A stretch of DNA of 64,000 nucleotides from Clostridium saccharoperbutylacetonicum N1-4(HMT) (GTDB lineage: Bacteria > Bacillota > Clostridia > Clostridiales > Clostridiaceae): NCBI RefSeq assembly GCF_000340885.1, contig NC_020291.1, positions 496,001 to 560,000 of the forward strand. The letters are read 5' to 3'. The notes under the pieces were generated by a model. The model saw nothing but the letters and a program-made list of their open reading frames with translations. It ran no database searches and was not told the DNA's origin. A program made the translations under genes and the position numbers. Shown here piece by piece: positions 56,104 to 64,000 of the stretch. How positions within the stretch are numbered: position 1 is the stretch's first letter; the number at the start of each line of letters is the position of its first letter.

Positions 56104-56973
56104 ATGAAAAGCAAGACTCATAAATATGAAACAAGGCAATATATGCTATCAACTGATTATGAAATTTATCATTATCAAAATGATGATATTAGGAGTGTAA
56201 CTATTCATCATCATGATTTTTATGAATTTTACTTTTTTATTTCAGGGGATGTAACATATTTGATAGAAGGTAAATCTTATTATTTAGAACCTGGAAATAT
56301 TGTTTTAGTTAACTCAAAAGAACTCCATCAAGCTATTATAAATTCAGAAGAAGGGATTTATGAAAGAGTTGTTCTTTGGATAAGCAGAGATTTTTTAAAG
56401 AGACTTTCAAGTGAGGAAATGGATCTATCACTTTGTTTTGAAAGTAATAAGAAAAAGAATGTGCTAAGTACTGATTTTGAACAAAAGAAAAATATTAGAT
56501 TTATTCTAAATAAACTAGTCAGCCTAGAAAATTATAAAGGAGCTGGCTATGAATTGCTTTATAAAGCCTATATGACAGAACTTATGGTACATATTAATAA
56601 TTTGGCACTTAATGAGAATACTGAATTAAGTGTGGAAATAAAAAAGAGTAATCTTATAGATGGAATAATTGAATATATTAATAATCATGTTGAAGAGGAA
56701 ATTACCATTGATGAAATAAGTGAAAAATTTTATCTCAGTAAATTCCACCTTTCAAGAGAATTTAAAAAGTATACAGGAACTACAATTCATAGATATATTG
56801 TTCAAAAAAAACTGATACATTCAAAAGAATTTATACTTAAAGAAATGCCAATCACAGATGTTTATAAACAGTGTGGTTTTGGCGATTATTCTAATTTTTT
56901 TAGAGCATTTAAGAATGAGTATGGAATTACACCAAAACAATTTTATGAAGCTATGATAAAAAGTAATATATAA
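56104..56973 (+). CDS. AraC family transcriptional regulator
   Basis: A 289-residue regulator with an N-terminal cupin sensor ('HHHDFYEFYFFISGDVTYLIEGKSYYLEPGNIVLVNSKELHQ') and a C-terminal pair of helix-turn-helix motifs ('EEITIDEISEKFYLSKFHLSREFKKYTGTTIHRYI' and 'PITDVYKQCGFGDYSNFFRAFKNEYGITPKQF'). Such regulators often sense sugars. AGGAGGAGGA precedes ATG 56101/56104; the open frame from 56047 lies before it. The YdcF-type gene follows after 35 nt and may be co-transcribed. Confidence 0.92.
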   Translation: MKSKTHKYETRQYMLSTDYEIYHYQNDDIRSVTIHHHDFYEFYFFISGDVTYLIEGKSYYLEPGNIVLVNSKELHQAIINSEEGIYERVVLWISRDFLKRLSSEEMDLSLCFESNKKKNVLSTDFEQKKNIRFILNKLVSLENYKGAGYELLYKAYMTELMVHINNLALNENTELSVEIKKSNLIDGIIEYINNHVEEEITIDEISEKFYLSKFHLSREFKKYTGTTIHRYIVQKKLIHSKEFILKEMPITDVYKQCGFGDYSNFFRAFKNEYGITPKQFYEAMIKSNI

Positions 56974-57008
56974 ATAGTATGGTAATATGAGTTATTCGGA
57001 GGGATCTT

Positions 57009-57794
57009 ATGAAGAATGAGAAAATACAACAATGTATTAATGCAATAGCTAAATTTCTAGCTGTTAGAGATATTAGCAGTTTGAACTCAGAGGAATTGGA
57101 AAAAGCATTTGGTCTTAAGAAGGTAGACGTGTTGGTGCTGTTAGGAAATTCTATACTATATACTATAAAATGTGCTGTGGAAGCGTATAACAAAAATTTA
57201 TGCAAGAAAATTCTTATTAATGGTGGAATAGGACACTCTACGTCCTTATTGATGGAAGAAATAAAAAAGAATGGTGAATTAAACTTTGTAGAAGTTAAGG
57301 ATAGAGCAGAGGCAGATGTATTTTTTGATATTATGACTAAGCATTATAATATTCCAAGTGAAGATATTATAATTGAAAATAAATCCACTAATTGTGGAGA
57401 TAATGCGTGTAAAGCAATAGAGATATTAAACAAATTAGGGATTTTATATGAATCGCTTATGTTAATACAAGATCCTGCCATGCAGCTTAGAACTTATGCA
57501 TCGTTTTCAAAATACGTAGATAATAATAAAATAAAACTCATAAATTATGCACCATTTATTCCTGCTCTAGATGATAATTTGAGGCTTGCTAATAAAGGGA
57601 TAGATGGGATTTGGACAGAAGAAAGATTTATAGAACTTATAATGGGAGAAATACCAAGGTTAAGAGATGATATTAATGGGTATGGTCCGCGTGGAAAGCA
57701 ATTTATTGTTCACATAGATGTTCCAAGAGAAATAGAGGAATGTCATAATAATTTGAAAACAATATTTAATGACGAAAACTTATATGGAAGATAA
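57009..57794 (+). CDS. YdcF/DUF218 family protein
   Basis: A 261-residue protein with the DUF218/YdcF core: 'VDVLVLLGNSILYTIKCAVEAYNKNLCKKILINGGIGHST' (GN and NGG motifs), 'PSEDIIIENKSTNCGDNACKAIEIL' (the conserved ExxSxNT-type segment) and 'LMLIQDPAMQLRTYASFSKY' (the QxxxxRR-like segment). It has no membrane anchor, so it resembles cytoplasmic YdcF and not ElyC/SanA. Function is unknown; E. coli YdcF is reported to bind S-adenosylmethionine. GGAGGG precedes the ATG. Its end lies 91 nt upstream of the next operon. Confidence 0.85.
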   Translation: MKNEKIQQCINAIAKFLAVRDISSLNSEELEKAFGLKKVDVLVLLGNSILYTIKCAVEAYNKNLCKKILINGGIGHSTSLLMEEIKKNGELNFVEVKDRAEADVFFDIMTKHYNIPSEDIIIENKSTNCGDNACKAIEILNKLGILYESLMLIQDPAMQLRTYASFSKYVDNNKIKLINYAPFIPALDDNLRLANKGIDGIWTEERFIELIMGEIPRLRDDINGYGPRGKQFIVHIDVPREIEECHNNLKTIFNDENLYGR

Positions 57795-57885
57795 AACTTT
57801 AAAGCAAGGGCATACGCTAGCTGATTTAGATGTAAATACTAATTGTATGGTATAATATAGATAATATATTAATTGAGAGGTAAAT

Positions 57886-58269
57886 ATGGAAGTTTTTATT
57901 TATAAAACCTATAATGAATGGTTTGAGGATAAACCTACAGAGGTTCTTGAGGGTGAAGTTAGCTCTTTATACAATGGAGTACTAGCTATTGATACTATTA
58001 TTGATTACAAGAATTATAGACAGAGAATTTCTTTGAAAAATAATTTTGCAATAATTTATAAGCTTTCTTATGGATTTTTATCTTATGCAAGAGAGATTAA
58101 CGTATATTCTAATATTAATTCTTGGCAAAATTCTTCACCTGAAATTTCTTTTAAGGGAGAAGTTTATGAAAGTGAATGTGGTGACAGCCATTTTGTATTT
58201 ATAACAGATGATGGTTATAAGCAATCTATATCCTTAGATGGAATTTATGCTGTTACCTATGAAAGGTAG
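57886..58269 (+). CDS. Two-repeat beta-rich protein, first gene of the ATP-grasp operon
   Basis: A 127-residue protein with no family I recognise. It appears to hold two copies of a beta-rich unit: 'LEGEVSSLYNGVLAIDT…YRQRISLKNNFAIIYK' (about 21-59) and 'FKGEVYESECGDSHFVFITDDGYKQSISLDGIYAVTYER' (about 89-127). No signal peptide. TATAAT at 57851-57856 lies 30 nt upstream, and GAGAGG precedes ATG 57886. It starts a five-gene run to 62021 with short gaps. A cytoplasmic scaffold or adaptor role is guesswork. Confidence 0.7.
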   Translation: MEVFIYKTYNEWFEDKPTEVLEGEVSSLYNGVLAIDTIIDYKNYRQRISLKNNFAIIYKLSYGFLSYAREINVYSNINSWQNSSPEISFKGEVYESECGDSHFVFITDDGYKQSISLDGIYAVTYER

Positions 58270-58277
58270 GCAAATTC

Positions 58278-58907
58278 ATGAGGCTTGTAGATATTGACTT
58301 AATTGATATATATAGAAAATGGAAAAAAGGATTAGGACCTTTTCAATGCTATTTTAGAAGTAGTTCTTTTGTTTCTTTACAAACTTATGAGGATTTTCTA
58401 TTAAATGACGAAAATAATATTGAGTTTAATAAAGAGCTGTTACAAGGAATATTAGAGAGTTCTAAAGAAAGAACTTTTATAATAGTTGATCTACCACTTA
58501 AGGAAATTTTGGATTTAGCTTTGATACTAAATAACGATTATAATATAAAACCCCTTTTAAATATTAATCTTCTATTTCATTCTTTTGGGATAGTTGGTGA
58601 CAAGAAGGATATTAGCAAATTAATAATTAATGGATTAAAATTGAAAGATATAAATTCTAAGAAGATTGTTATGTTGATACCTTTTAACAGATATGAGGAT
58701 GGGTTAGAAAACAGTTATTTGAAGGATCACTTAAATAATCAGTATGGTATAGGAGAAGATGATCTTCCAAGTTTGGAAATACTCAAGGAATTTAAATATA
58801 GTAAGCTTATTATTTTTACTAAGGACAAAATTAAGAAAGACTTAGAAGAGTATATAAATTTTATTAATAAGCATATAACAGTAGAAATCATAAAGGTGAG
58901 GGAATAA
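58278..58907 (+). CDS. Unknown 209-residue protein of the ATP-grasp operon
   Basis: I do not recognise this protein. It is mixed alpha/beta in appearance, with strand-like segments 'RTFIIVDLPL', 'KPLLNINLLFHSFGIVGD', 'KKIVMLIPFNRYED' and 'SKLIIFTKD' separated by helices, which suggests a Rossmann-like layout, but no nucleotide loop is evident. It begins 8 nt after the previous gene, with GAAAGGTAGG upstream, and its stop codon overlaps the start of the lipoprotein gene by one base (TAATG). Tight coupling argues for a shared function with the ATP-grasp enzyme. Confidence 0.7.
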   Translation: MRLVDIDLIDIYRKWKKGLGPFQCYFRSSSFVSLQTYEDFLLNDENNIEFNKELLQGILESSKERTFIIVDLPLKEILDLALILNNDYNIKPLLNINLLFHSFGIVGDKKDISKLIINGLKLKDINSKKIVMLIPFNRYEDGLENSYLKDHLNNQYGIGEDDLPSLEILKEFKYSKLIIFTKDKIKKDLEEYINFINKHITVEIIKVRE

Positions 58908-59257
58908 TGAAAGATTTTAAGCAACTAGTAAAGGAGAATAAAAAAAGAGCGTTATCTATAGCAGTAGCGACAGCATTTTCTATTAGTAGTCCACTTGGAT
59001 TAGGAGGCTGCTATACGCCTAAAACAGATAAGGAAAAAGAAGAAGAGCAGAATAATGGTGCTGGTGGAGGATATTCTGGCGGAGGATATTATGGAGGATG
59101 GCATGGTTTTAGTGGCTGGTCATCAGGGAGTTCGTCAAGCAGCGGTTCATCTATTGAAAATGGTTCTTCAAATGGTGGAAAGAGTGGAATAACAGGATCA
59201 TCTGGAGGTAAATCTTCAGGATATTCTGGATCTGTAGGTGGAAGTTCATCTAGTTAG
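58907..59257 (+). CDS. Gly/Ser-rich putative lipoprotein
   Basis: A 116-residue protein: a basic N-terminus, a hydrophobic segment 'ALSIAVATAFSISSPLGLGGC' ending in a lipobox-like LGGC (Cys35), a short charged stretch, then about 65 residues almost entirely of Gly, Ser, Tyr and Trp. It is probably exported and lipidated. Its place beside a glutathionylspermidine-synthase-like gene parallels E. coli YgiB/YjfM (DUF1190), low-complexity lipoproteins next to YgiC/YjfC. The tail could be a structural element or a substrate for the ligase; both are inference. GTGAGGG precedes the ATG. Confidence 0.7.
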   Translation: MKDFKQLVKENKKRALSIAVATAFSISSPLGLGGCYTPKTDKEKEEEQNNGAGGGYSGGGYYGGWHGFSGWSSGSSSSSGSSIENGSSNGGKSGITGSSGGKSSGYSGSVGGSSSS

Positions 59258-59316
59258 AACAATACATATTTAATAAATTTCAAAGTGATAAATTTATTAT
59301 GGGGATGGGGTGAAGC

Positions 59317-61776
59317 ATGGAAAAGCAATTGGCTTATACTGAAGAAGTATTATTTAACAACTATATGGTAAGTTCTTTAGGAGAAGAGTATGTGCATTCA
59401 CAAATACCATTCTATTTTGATAAAATTACATATAGCAATATGGTAGATTATAGTGAAGAAATAAATAGAATTTCATTAAATATATTAAATAATATTACAG
59501 GGATACACAAATGTGCATTAAATTACTTTGATGATTTTCCACTTAAGGATAAAATATTTAATTTAAAGTGTCCAATAGCGCCAATGTTTTGGGCAAGATA
59601 TGATACTTTTAATGATATTAATAATAATATTTTTTTTGCTGAATTTAATTACGACAAGCCTTGCGGACAAAAAGAGATGGACTTGGCTGGGAAAAGTGAT
59701 TTTAGAGGAAATTTAAATAAAGATTTCTTGATGAATTTTATAAGCCAGCTTATGGAGATTTGTAACAAGTATGAAAACAGTGAAGAGATAATTAATGTGG
59801 GATTTTTGATGGATCCGTGCCATTATGAAGAGTTGCATCATGGTTACTATTTTAAACATATTTTAAAAAATACTAACATAAATATTGTTTTGGTTGGGCC
59901 AAATAATTTGTCTGTAAAAGAGGGGCAAGTATATGCGTATTCAGAAGTAAAACTACCAATAATTTTAAGGTTATTTCCTACTGAATTTTTTCATGAAATT
60001 ACTAATATAAATGAAATTTTAAATTGCGTTGATAAAGGGAAGTTATTATTAATTAATGATCCTAGAATTGTAGCAATACAGGCAAAAGGATTTCTTGCTT
60101 ATCTATGGGAATTAGTTAAAAAAGATTCGCAGCTATTGTCGAGCAGGGATAAGGAGATTATTAGTAAATGCATTCCTTATACAGAACTGTTTAAATGGAA
60201 TCAGGTAGAGGAAGTAATAACAAATAAGGATAAGTACGTGATTAAAGCTTCATTAGGCAGATATAGTCAAGAAGTGTATATTGGAAAGATTTATTCAGAA
60301 GATAAATGGAAAGATAAAGTTATGTATGTACTTGAAAATAAAAAAATACATGTAAAGCAAGATCTTATTGAAATAAAAGAAGAATATACTTATGTTCCAG
60401 GACCCTATAATATGAATATACCTACTTTAGCTTTTGGGAATTTTGGAGTTTATTTAATAAGAGATAAAGTTCAAGGTTTCTTAGTTAGGTGGAGTAAGAG
60501 TTTTTTAACTAATGACAATTATACCTGGATGTGCCCTTTGGGAGTTGAAGAGTTTCCAATCTCAATAGAGAAATATGAATCTAAAAATAGAAAGGAAATT
60601 TGGGAGGATGTAGTAGATGAAATTACTTTTAAATATGATTTTACAGGGGCATATACAAATAATTATGAGTACATTTCATTGAATTCACTTATTATTGATA
60701 AAGATATTTATGAAGAAATGTATTTAGTGAGTAATAAGTTTTGCAGCCTATTAAAAAAGCTTTATCCTTATATTCAAAAAAACATGGAGCTATTTGGTCC
60801 AATATTAGGAATACCAGATGCGCTTTATAGGTTGGTATCTAAATCTTATACTTCTGCATTGTGTGCATTAGGGAGAATTGATTTTGCTATTGATAATAAT
60901 GGTGAGTTACATATTTTGGAGTTCAATTCGGAAACTCCTGCTGGCTTAGTGGAATCAGTTGGAGGGAGTGTTATAATTAAGCAAAGGCTTAAGCTTGAAT
61001 ATAAAAATCCCAATAAGGATCTTAAGCGTTATATGATAAATACTTTCTCTAATATATTAAATGAATTAAAAAAGAAAAAAGAAATAAAAAATATTGGAGT
61101 TGTAACTTCCTGGTATTATGAAGATATTTATACAAGTAAATTGATAGCTGAAATTTTAAGAGAATTAGATGGTTATGAAGTTATTTTTGGCAATATATAT
61201 GATTTGGAGGTTATAGGTGATAAGCTATACCTTTATGGAAGAGAACTCGATGCGATTTATAGGCACTATCCATTAGATTGGTTTTATTATGAAGAAGAAA
61301 TGAAAAAACTAATTGAAATTTTAAATAGCGGAGACTATTTGATAAATCCCGGGCATACTTTGATAATTCAGTCTAAAGCATTTTTTGCTGTGATTCATGA
61401 ACTCGTGGGAAAAGGATTTTTTACTGAAGAAGATGAAAAGTTCATTGAAAAATATATACCATATACTTGTTTGGAAAGGGATTATAAGCTTTCTTCTGAT
61501 TATGTTGTTAAGCCATACCTTTCAAGAGAAGGAGAAGGTGTTTGTTTAAGTTGTAACAAAAGAGATGTAGAAATTGAGGATGTTATTTATCAAAATAGAG
61601 TTAATATAAGGCCGTTAGAGAATAAGATTTATTCAACAATAGGTGAAGATAATAACTATCAATATCCTGTGATTGGAGTATACGTAACAGATGATGAACC
61701 ATCTGGAGTATTCACAAGAATGGGGGATTTTGTAACTAATAAAAATGCCATATATATACCTACATATATTAAATAA
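59317..61776 (+). CDS. Tandem glutathionylspermidine-synthase-like ATP-grasp protein
   Basis: An 819-residue protein made of two related ATP-grasp units of the glutathionylspermidine synthase C-terminal family, which join a carboxylate to an amine with ATP. Unit 1 (about 1-400) has R94-x-D96 and E109-F-N111 ('FAEFNYD'), 'NDPRIVAIQAKGFLAYLWEL' and K310 in 'VIKASLGRYSQE'. Unit 2 (about 420-819) has 'GRIDF' (R520, D522), 'ILEFNSETP' (E535, N537), 'NPGHTLIIQSKAFFAVIHEL' and K732 in 'VVKPYLSREGEGV'. Metal and ATP residues persist in both; the glycine-rich loop of unit 1 is divergent. There is no amidase domain. GGGGATGGGGTG precedes the ATG. The DUF350 gene follows. Confidence 0.88.
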   Translation: MEKQLAYTEEVLFNNYMVSSLGEEYVHSQIPFYFDKITYSNMVDYSEEINRISLNILNNITGIHKCALNYFDDFPLKDKIFNLKCPIAPMFWARYDTFNDINNNIFFAEFNYDKPCGQKEMDLAGKSDFRGNLNKDFLMNFISQLMEICNKYENSEEIINVGFLMDPCHYEELHHGYYFKHILKNTNINIVLVGPNNLSVKEGQVYAYSEVKLPIILRLFPTEFFHEITNINEILNCVDKGKLLLINDPRIVAIQAKGFLAYLWELVKKDSQLLSSRDKEIISKCIPYTELFKWNQVEEVITNKDKYVIKASLGRYSQEVYIGKIYSEDKWKDKVMYVLENKKIHVKQDLIEIKEEYTYVPGPYNMNIPTLAFGNFGVYLIRDKVQGFLVRWSKSFLTNDNYTWMCPLGVEEFPISIEKYESKNRKEIWEDVVDEITFKYDFTGAYTNNYEYISLNSLIIDKDIYEEMYLVSNKFCSLLKKLYPYIQKNMELFGPILGIPDALYRLVSKSYTSALCALGRIDFAIDNNGELHILEFNSETPAGLVESVGGSVIIKQRLKLEYKNPNKDLKRYMINTFSNILNELKKKKEIKNIGVVTSWYYEDIYTSKLIAEILRELDGYEVIFGNIYDLEVIGDKLYLYGRELDAIYRHYPLDWFYYEEEMKKLIEILNSGDYLINPGHTLIIQSKAFFAVIHELVGKGFFTEEDEKFIEKYIPYTCLERDYKLSSDYVVKPYLSREGEGVCLSCNKRDVEIEDVIYQNRVNIRPLENKIYSTIGEDNNYQYPVIGVYVTDDEPSGVFTRMGDFVTNKNAIYIPTYIK

Positions 61777-61811
61777 AATTATCACTAACTATGAAAAAGG
61801 AGGAGAAGTTT

Positions 61812-62021
61812 ATGAATAATGTATTGAATAATATTGTATTAAGCATCATATTTGGATTAATCGGCATTTTACTTTTAGTTTTTGGTTATTGGTTTTTTGA
61901 TAAGGTCTTAACCAAAGTTGATTTTAATCATGAACTAAGAGAAAAAAATATTGCAGTGGCTATTGTTATAGCTGGATTTATGATTTCAATTGGAATTATA
62001 ATTGCTGCAGTAGTATTTTAA
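61812..62021 (+). CDS. DUF350 family small membrane protein
   Basis: A 69-residue protein with two membrane spans (about 8-29 'IVLSIIFGLIGILLLVFGYWFF' and 47-69 'NIAVAIVIAGFMISIGIIIAAVV') joined by a charged loop ('DKVLTKVDFNHELREK'), which matches a single DUF350 unit as in E. coli YjfL. The start is ATG 61812 after AAGGAGGAG; an ATG at 61791 lies upstream of that site. DUF350 genes recur next to glutathionylspermidine-synthase-like genes. The biochemical role is unknown; it probably puts the ATP-grasp system at the membrane. Confidence 0.82.
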   Translation: MNNVLNNIVLSIIFGLIGILLLVFGYWFFDKVLTKVDFNHELREKNIAVAIVIAGFMISIGIIIAAVVF

Positions 62022-62039
62022 ATGATATTTTCCAGTAAA

Positions 62040-62079
62040 ACTACCTTATGATATTAAAAATATCATAAGGTAGTTTTTT
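62040..62079 (+). terminator. Terminator of the ATP-grasp/DUF350 operon
   Basis: ACTACCTTATGATA / TATCATAAGGTAGT stem followed by a T-run. Confidence 0.93.
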
Positions 62080-62192
62080 TATTTTTAAATCATGCATTAT
62101 TTATATAAATAAATTAAATAATAACCTTAGAATGTATTTTGGATATTACTAATTTTTAATTAAAAATACGTAGCATTTAGAGGAGGCAGAAT

Positions 62193-64000
62193 ATGGAAAG
62201 AAGAGCACTAAAGAAAATCTTAACAATATTAATGGCATTTATTATGAGTATATTACTGCCTTTAAGCGATATTGCGTATGCATATAACTTGAATTTAAAC
62301 TTAACAAGTGTACAAAATGATAGAAAAGTTGAAATAATTAGAGATACAAGAGTACAGGATGATTTTTATAATGCAGTAAATAAAGAATGGTTAGCTAATA
62401 CAGTACTCGAAGAAGGATGCATTTCTTATGGAACATTTGAAGAAGTTTGTGGAAAAGTAAATCAAGATATTCTTAACATAATATTAGAAATTCAAAGAAA
62501 TAAGGATAAGTATGAGAAAAATAGCGATGAAATTAAAGTTATAAATTTGTTTAATAATTATTTGAATATAAATAAAAGAAATGAATTAGGAATAAAACCT
62601 CTAGAAAAATATATTAATAAAATTGATGAAATAAAAGATATAGAGGCATTGAAGTGTATTTTAGGAGATAATGAATTTTCATATTTTCAGCCATTAATTA
62701 ATTTAAGTGTTGGCCCAGATTATAAGGATAGCAGTAAAAACGTATTGTATATATCTAATAGTAATCTTGGGTTAGGAAATTCACTCTATTATAAAGATAC
62801 CAGCAGAAAAAGCAATGAAGTAAAACAAGTTTATGTGGATTATGTGATTAAATTGCATAATTTATGTGGAGAAAATTTAATTGAAGCTAAAAAACATGCA
62901 GATATCTTTTATGAAATTGAAAAAGGGCTTGCACAAAAGATACCATCATACGAAGAAGAAGCTAGAGACGAAAATAGAATAGAAAAATCATATAATGTAT
63001 ATACTCTTAAAAAATTGGAAAAGTTGATGCCTAATATTAATTTTTCACAATTGTTATCTCAATTAAGTATAAATAAACCTGACAAGATAATAGTTGAAAA
63101 TCCAGAGCAGCTAAAATTAGTAAATGCACTTTTTACACAAGAAAATCTAGAAAATATGAAAAGTTATTTAAAGACTAATATATTGTTAAGTACAGACAAT
63201 TTTTTAACTTCTGCACACAGAGAGGCAAGTAATAAATTAAGACAAATATTTTATGGTGCTGAGATTACAGATTTAAATGAGTTTTATGGTGTTAAGTTTG
63301 TAAATAATCAATTAAATGAAATTATTAGTAAGCTATATGTAAATAGATATTTTGATAAAGAATCTAAAGTTAATGTAGAAAATATGGCAAGAGAAATAAT
63401 AAAGAATTTTGAAAATAGATTACAAAATAATTCATGGATGAGCAAAAGAACAAAAGAAAAGGCAATAAAGAAATTAGAAAATATAAACGTTAAGATAGGA
63501 TATCCAGATAAGTGGAATGATTATAGTAATATACAAATAAATTCTTATGACGATGGAGGAACCTTAGTTGAAAATATATTAAATGTTTATGTTGAACAAA
63601 GTAAACAACAATTTTCTAAATTAAATCAGCCCGTCAATAAAAATGAATGGCATATGGGTGCGTGTACAGTGAATGCATATTATAATGCTTTAAATAATGA
63701 AATAGTATTCCCAGCAGGAATATTACAAGCTCCATTTTACGATAAGAATGCAAATAAAGAAAAAAACCTTGGTGGTATTGGTGCTGTTATTGGTCATGAA
63801 CTTACTCATGCTTTTGATAATACAGGATCACAATTCGATGATACAGGCAGGTTGAAAAAATGGTGGAGTGAGAAAGATTATAAAGAATTTACTAATAGAA
63901 GTAAAAAAGTTGTGGAGTATTATTCAAATATAAAAATCTGTGATGAAAAATGTGTAAATGGATTTTTAACTGTTGGTGAAAATATAAGCGATTTAGGAGG
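62193..64000 (+). CDS. M13 family metallopeptidase (partial, runs off the window)
   Basis: An ATG at 62193 behind AGAGGAGG opens a frame that is still open at the window end (over 600 residues). An N-terminal signal peptide ('ILTILMAFIMSILLPLSDIAYAY') predicts export. The neprilysin/PepO family pattern is clear: 'DDFYNAVNKEWLAN' near the N-terminus, 'NAYYNALNNEIVFPAGILQAPFY', the zinc motif 'IGHELTHAFDNTGSQFD' and 'GENISDLGG' with the third ligand region. It should cleave oligopeptides outside the cell. The C-terminus is missing because of the window edge only. Confidence 0.93.
   Translation, partial: MERRALKKILTILMAFIMSILLPLSDIAYAYNLNLNLTSVQNDRKVEIIRDTRVQDDFYNAVNKEWLANTVLEEGCISYGTFEEVCGKVNQDILNIILEIQRNKDKYEKNSDEIKVINLFNNYLNINKRNELGIKPLEKYINKIDEIKDIEALKCILGDNEFSYFQPLINLSVGPDYKDSSKNVLYISNSNLGLGNSLYYKDTSRKSNEVKQVYVDYVIKLHNLCGENLIEAKKHADIFYEIEKGLAQKIPSYEEEARDENRIEKSYNVYTLKKLEKLMPNINFSQLLSQLSINKPDKIIVENPEQLKLVNALFTQENLENMKSYLKTNILLSTDNFLTSAHREASNKLRQIFYGAEITDLNEFYGVKFVNNQLNEIISKLYVNRYFDKESKVNVENMAREIIKNFENRLQNNSWMSKRTKEKAIKKLENINVKIGYPDKWNDYSNIQINSYDDGGTLVENILNVYVEQSKQQFSKLNQPVNKNEWHMGACTVNAYYNALNNEIVFPAGILQAPFYDKNANKEKNLGGIGAVIGHELTHAFDNTGSQFDDTGRLKKWWSEKDYKEFTNRSKKVVEYYSNIKICDEKCVNGFLTVGENISDLG

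Overview
This window looks like a chromosomal segment of a low-GC, spore-forming, solvent- and acid-producing Clostridium, close to C. beijerinckii. The assignment rests on AT-rich codon use, strong AGGAGG-type ribosome binding sites, a Rex-controlled crotonyl-CoA to butyryl-CoA operon, a ferredoxin-type [FeFe] hydrogenase and an iron-containing alcohol dehydrogenase. I see no rRNA, no CRISPR array and no intact insertion sequence.

Layout. Positions 1-4.4 kb are accessory or scarred: a truncated AAA-ATPase, a small ORF coupled to a large serine recombinase, a decapitated mannose-1-phosphate guanylyltransferase and a zinc-phospholipase-C-like protein. From 4.6 to 11.7 kb lies the core energy block: rex, then crt-bcd-etfB-etfA-hbd behind a promoter whose -10 is covered by a Rex operator, then a butanol-dehydrogenase-type Fe-ADH. 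From 11.9 to 21.5 kb come a C_GCAxxG_C_C protein, ogg, a hydrogenase with its own Rex operator, CIRCE-groES-groEL, an orphan prepilin, and a guanine riboswitch ahead of guaB followed by guaA. At 21.65-22.0 kb a 56-residue membrane protein sits behind a leader able to fold into alternative hairpins, one of which hides its ribosome binding site.

From 22 to 31 kb there is a minus-strand ABC exporter with an SGNH hydrolase, a cysteine-rich (spore-coat-like) protein, pgi, a UPF0178 protein, a seven-repeat surface-type protein and a lytic transglycosylase. From 31.5 to 36.5 kb there are an RsuA-family pseudouridine synthase, a nitroreductase with a divergent HxlR regulator, and a MarR/NFU/chemoreceptor group linked by three copies of a TTCGTAC-type palindrome. 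pcrA (36.7-40.1 kb) carries a 360-residue intein with a GIY-YIG-like insert; ligA, a membrane protein and a solute-binding protein follow. After a lysine-tailed orphan gene and a 190-bp inverted-repeat element come rdgB, a YfcE-type phosphodiesterase and a 20-gene tRNA array with internal duplications (47.65-49.67 kb).

From 50 to 64 kb the region is accessory-like: Fic, SDR, HxlR, a flavin reductase, an immunity-like gene broken by an amber codon, PAP2, a collapsed chemoreceptor remnant, AraC and YdcF. It then has a compact five-gene operon (57.9-62.0 kb) with a beta-repeat protein, an unknown protein, a Gly/Ser-rich lipoprotein, a tandem glutathionylspermidine-synthase-like ATP-grasp protein and a DUF350 membrane protein. 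This recalls the ygiBC/yjfLMC modules of E. coli and is my leading candidate for an under-described system. The window ends inside an M13 metallopeptidase gene.
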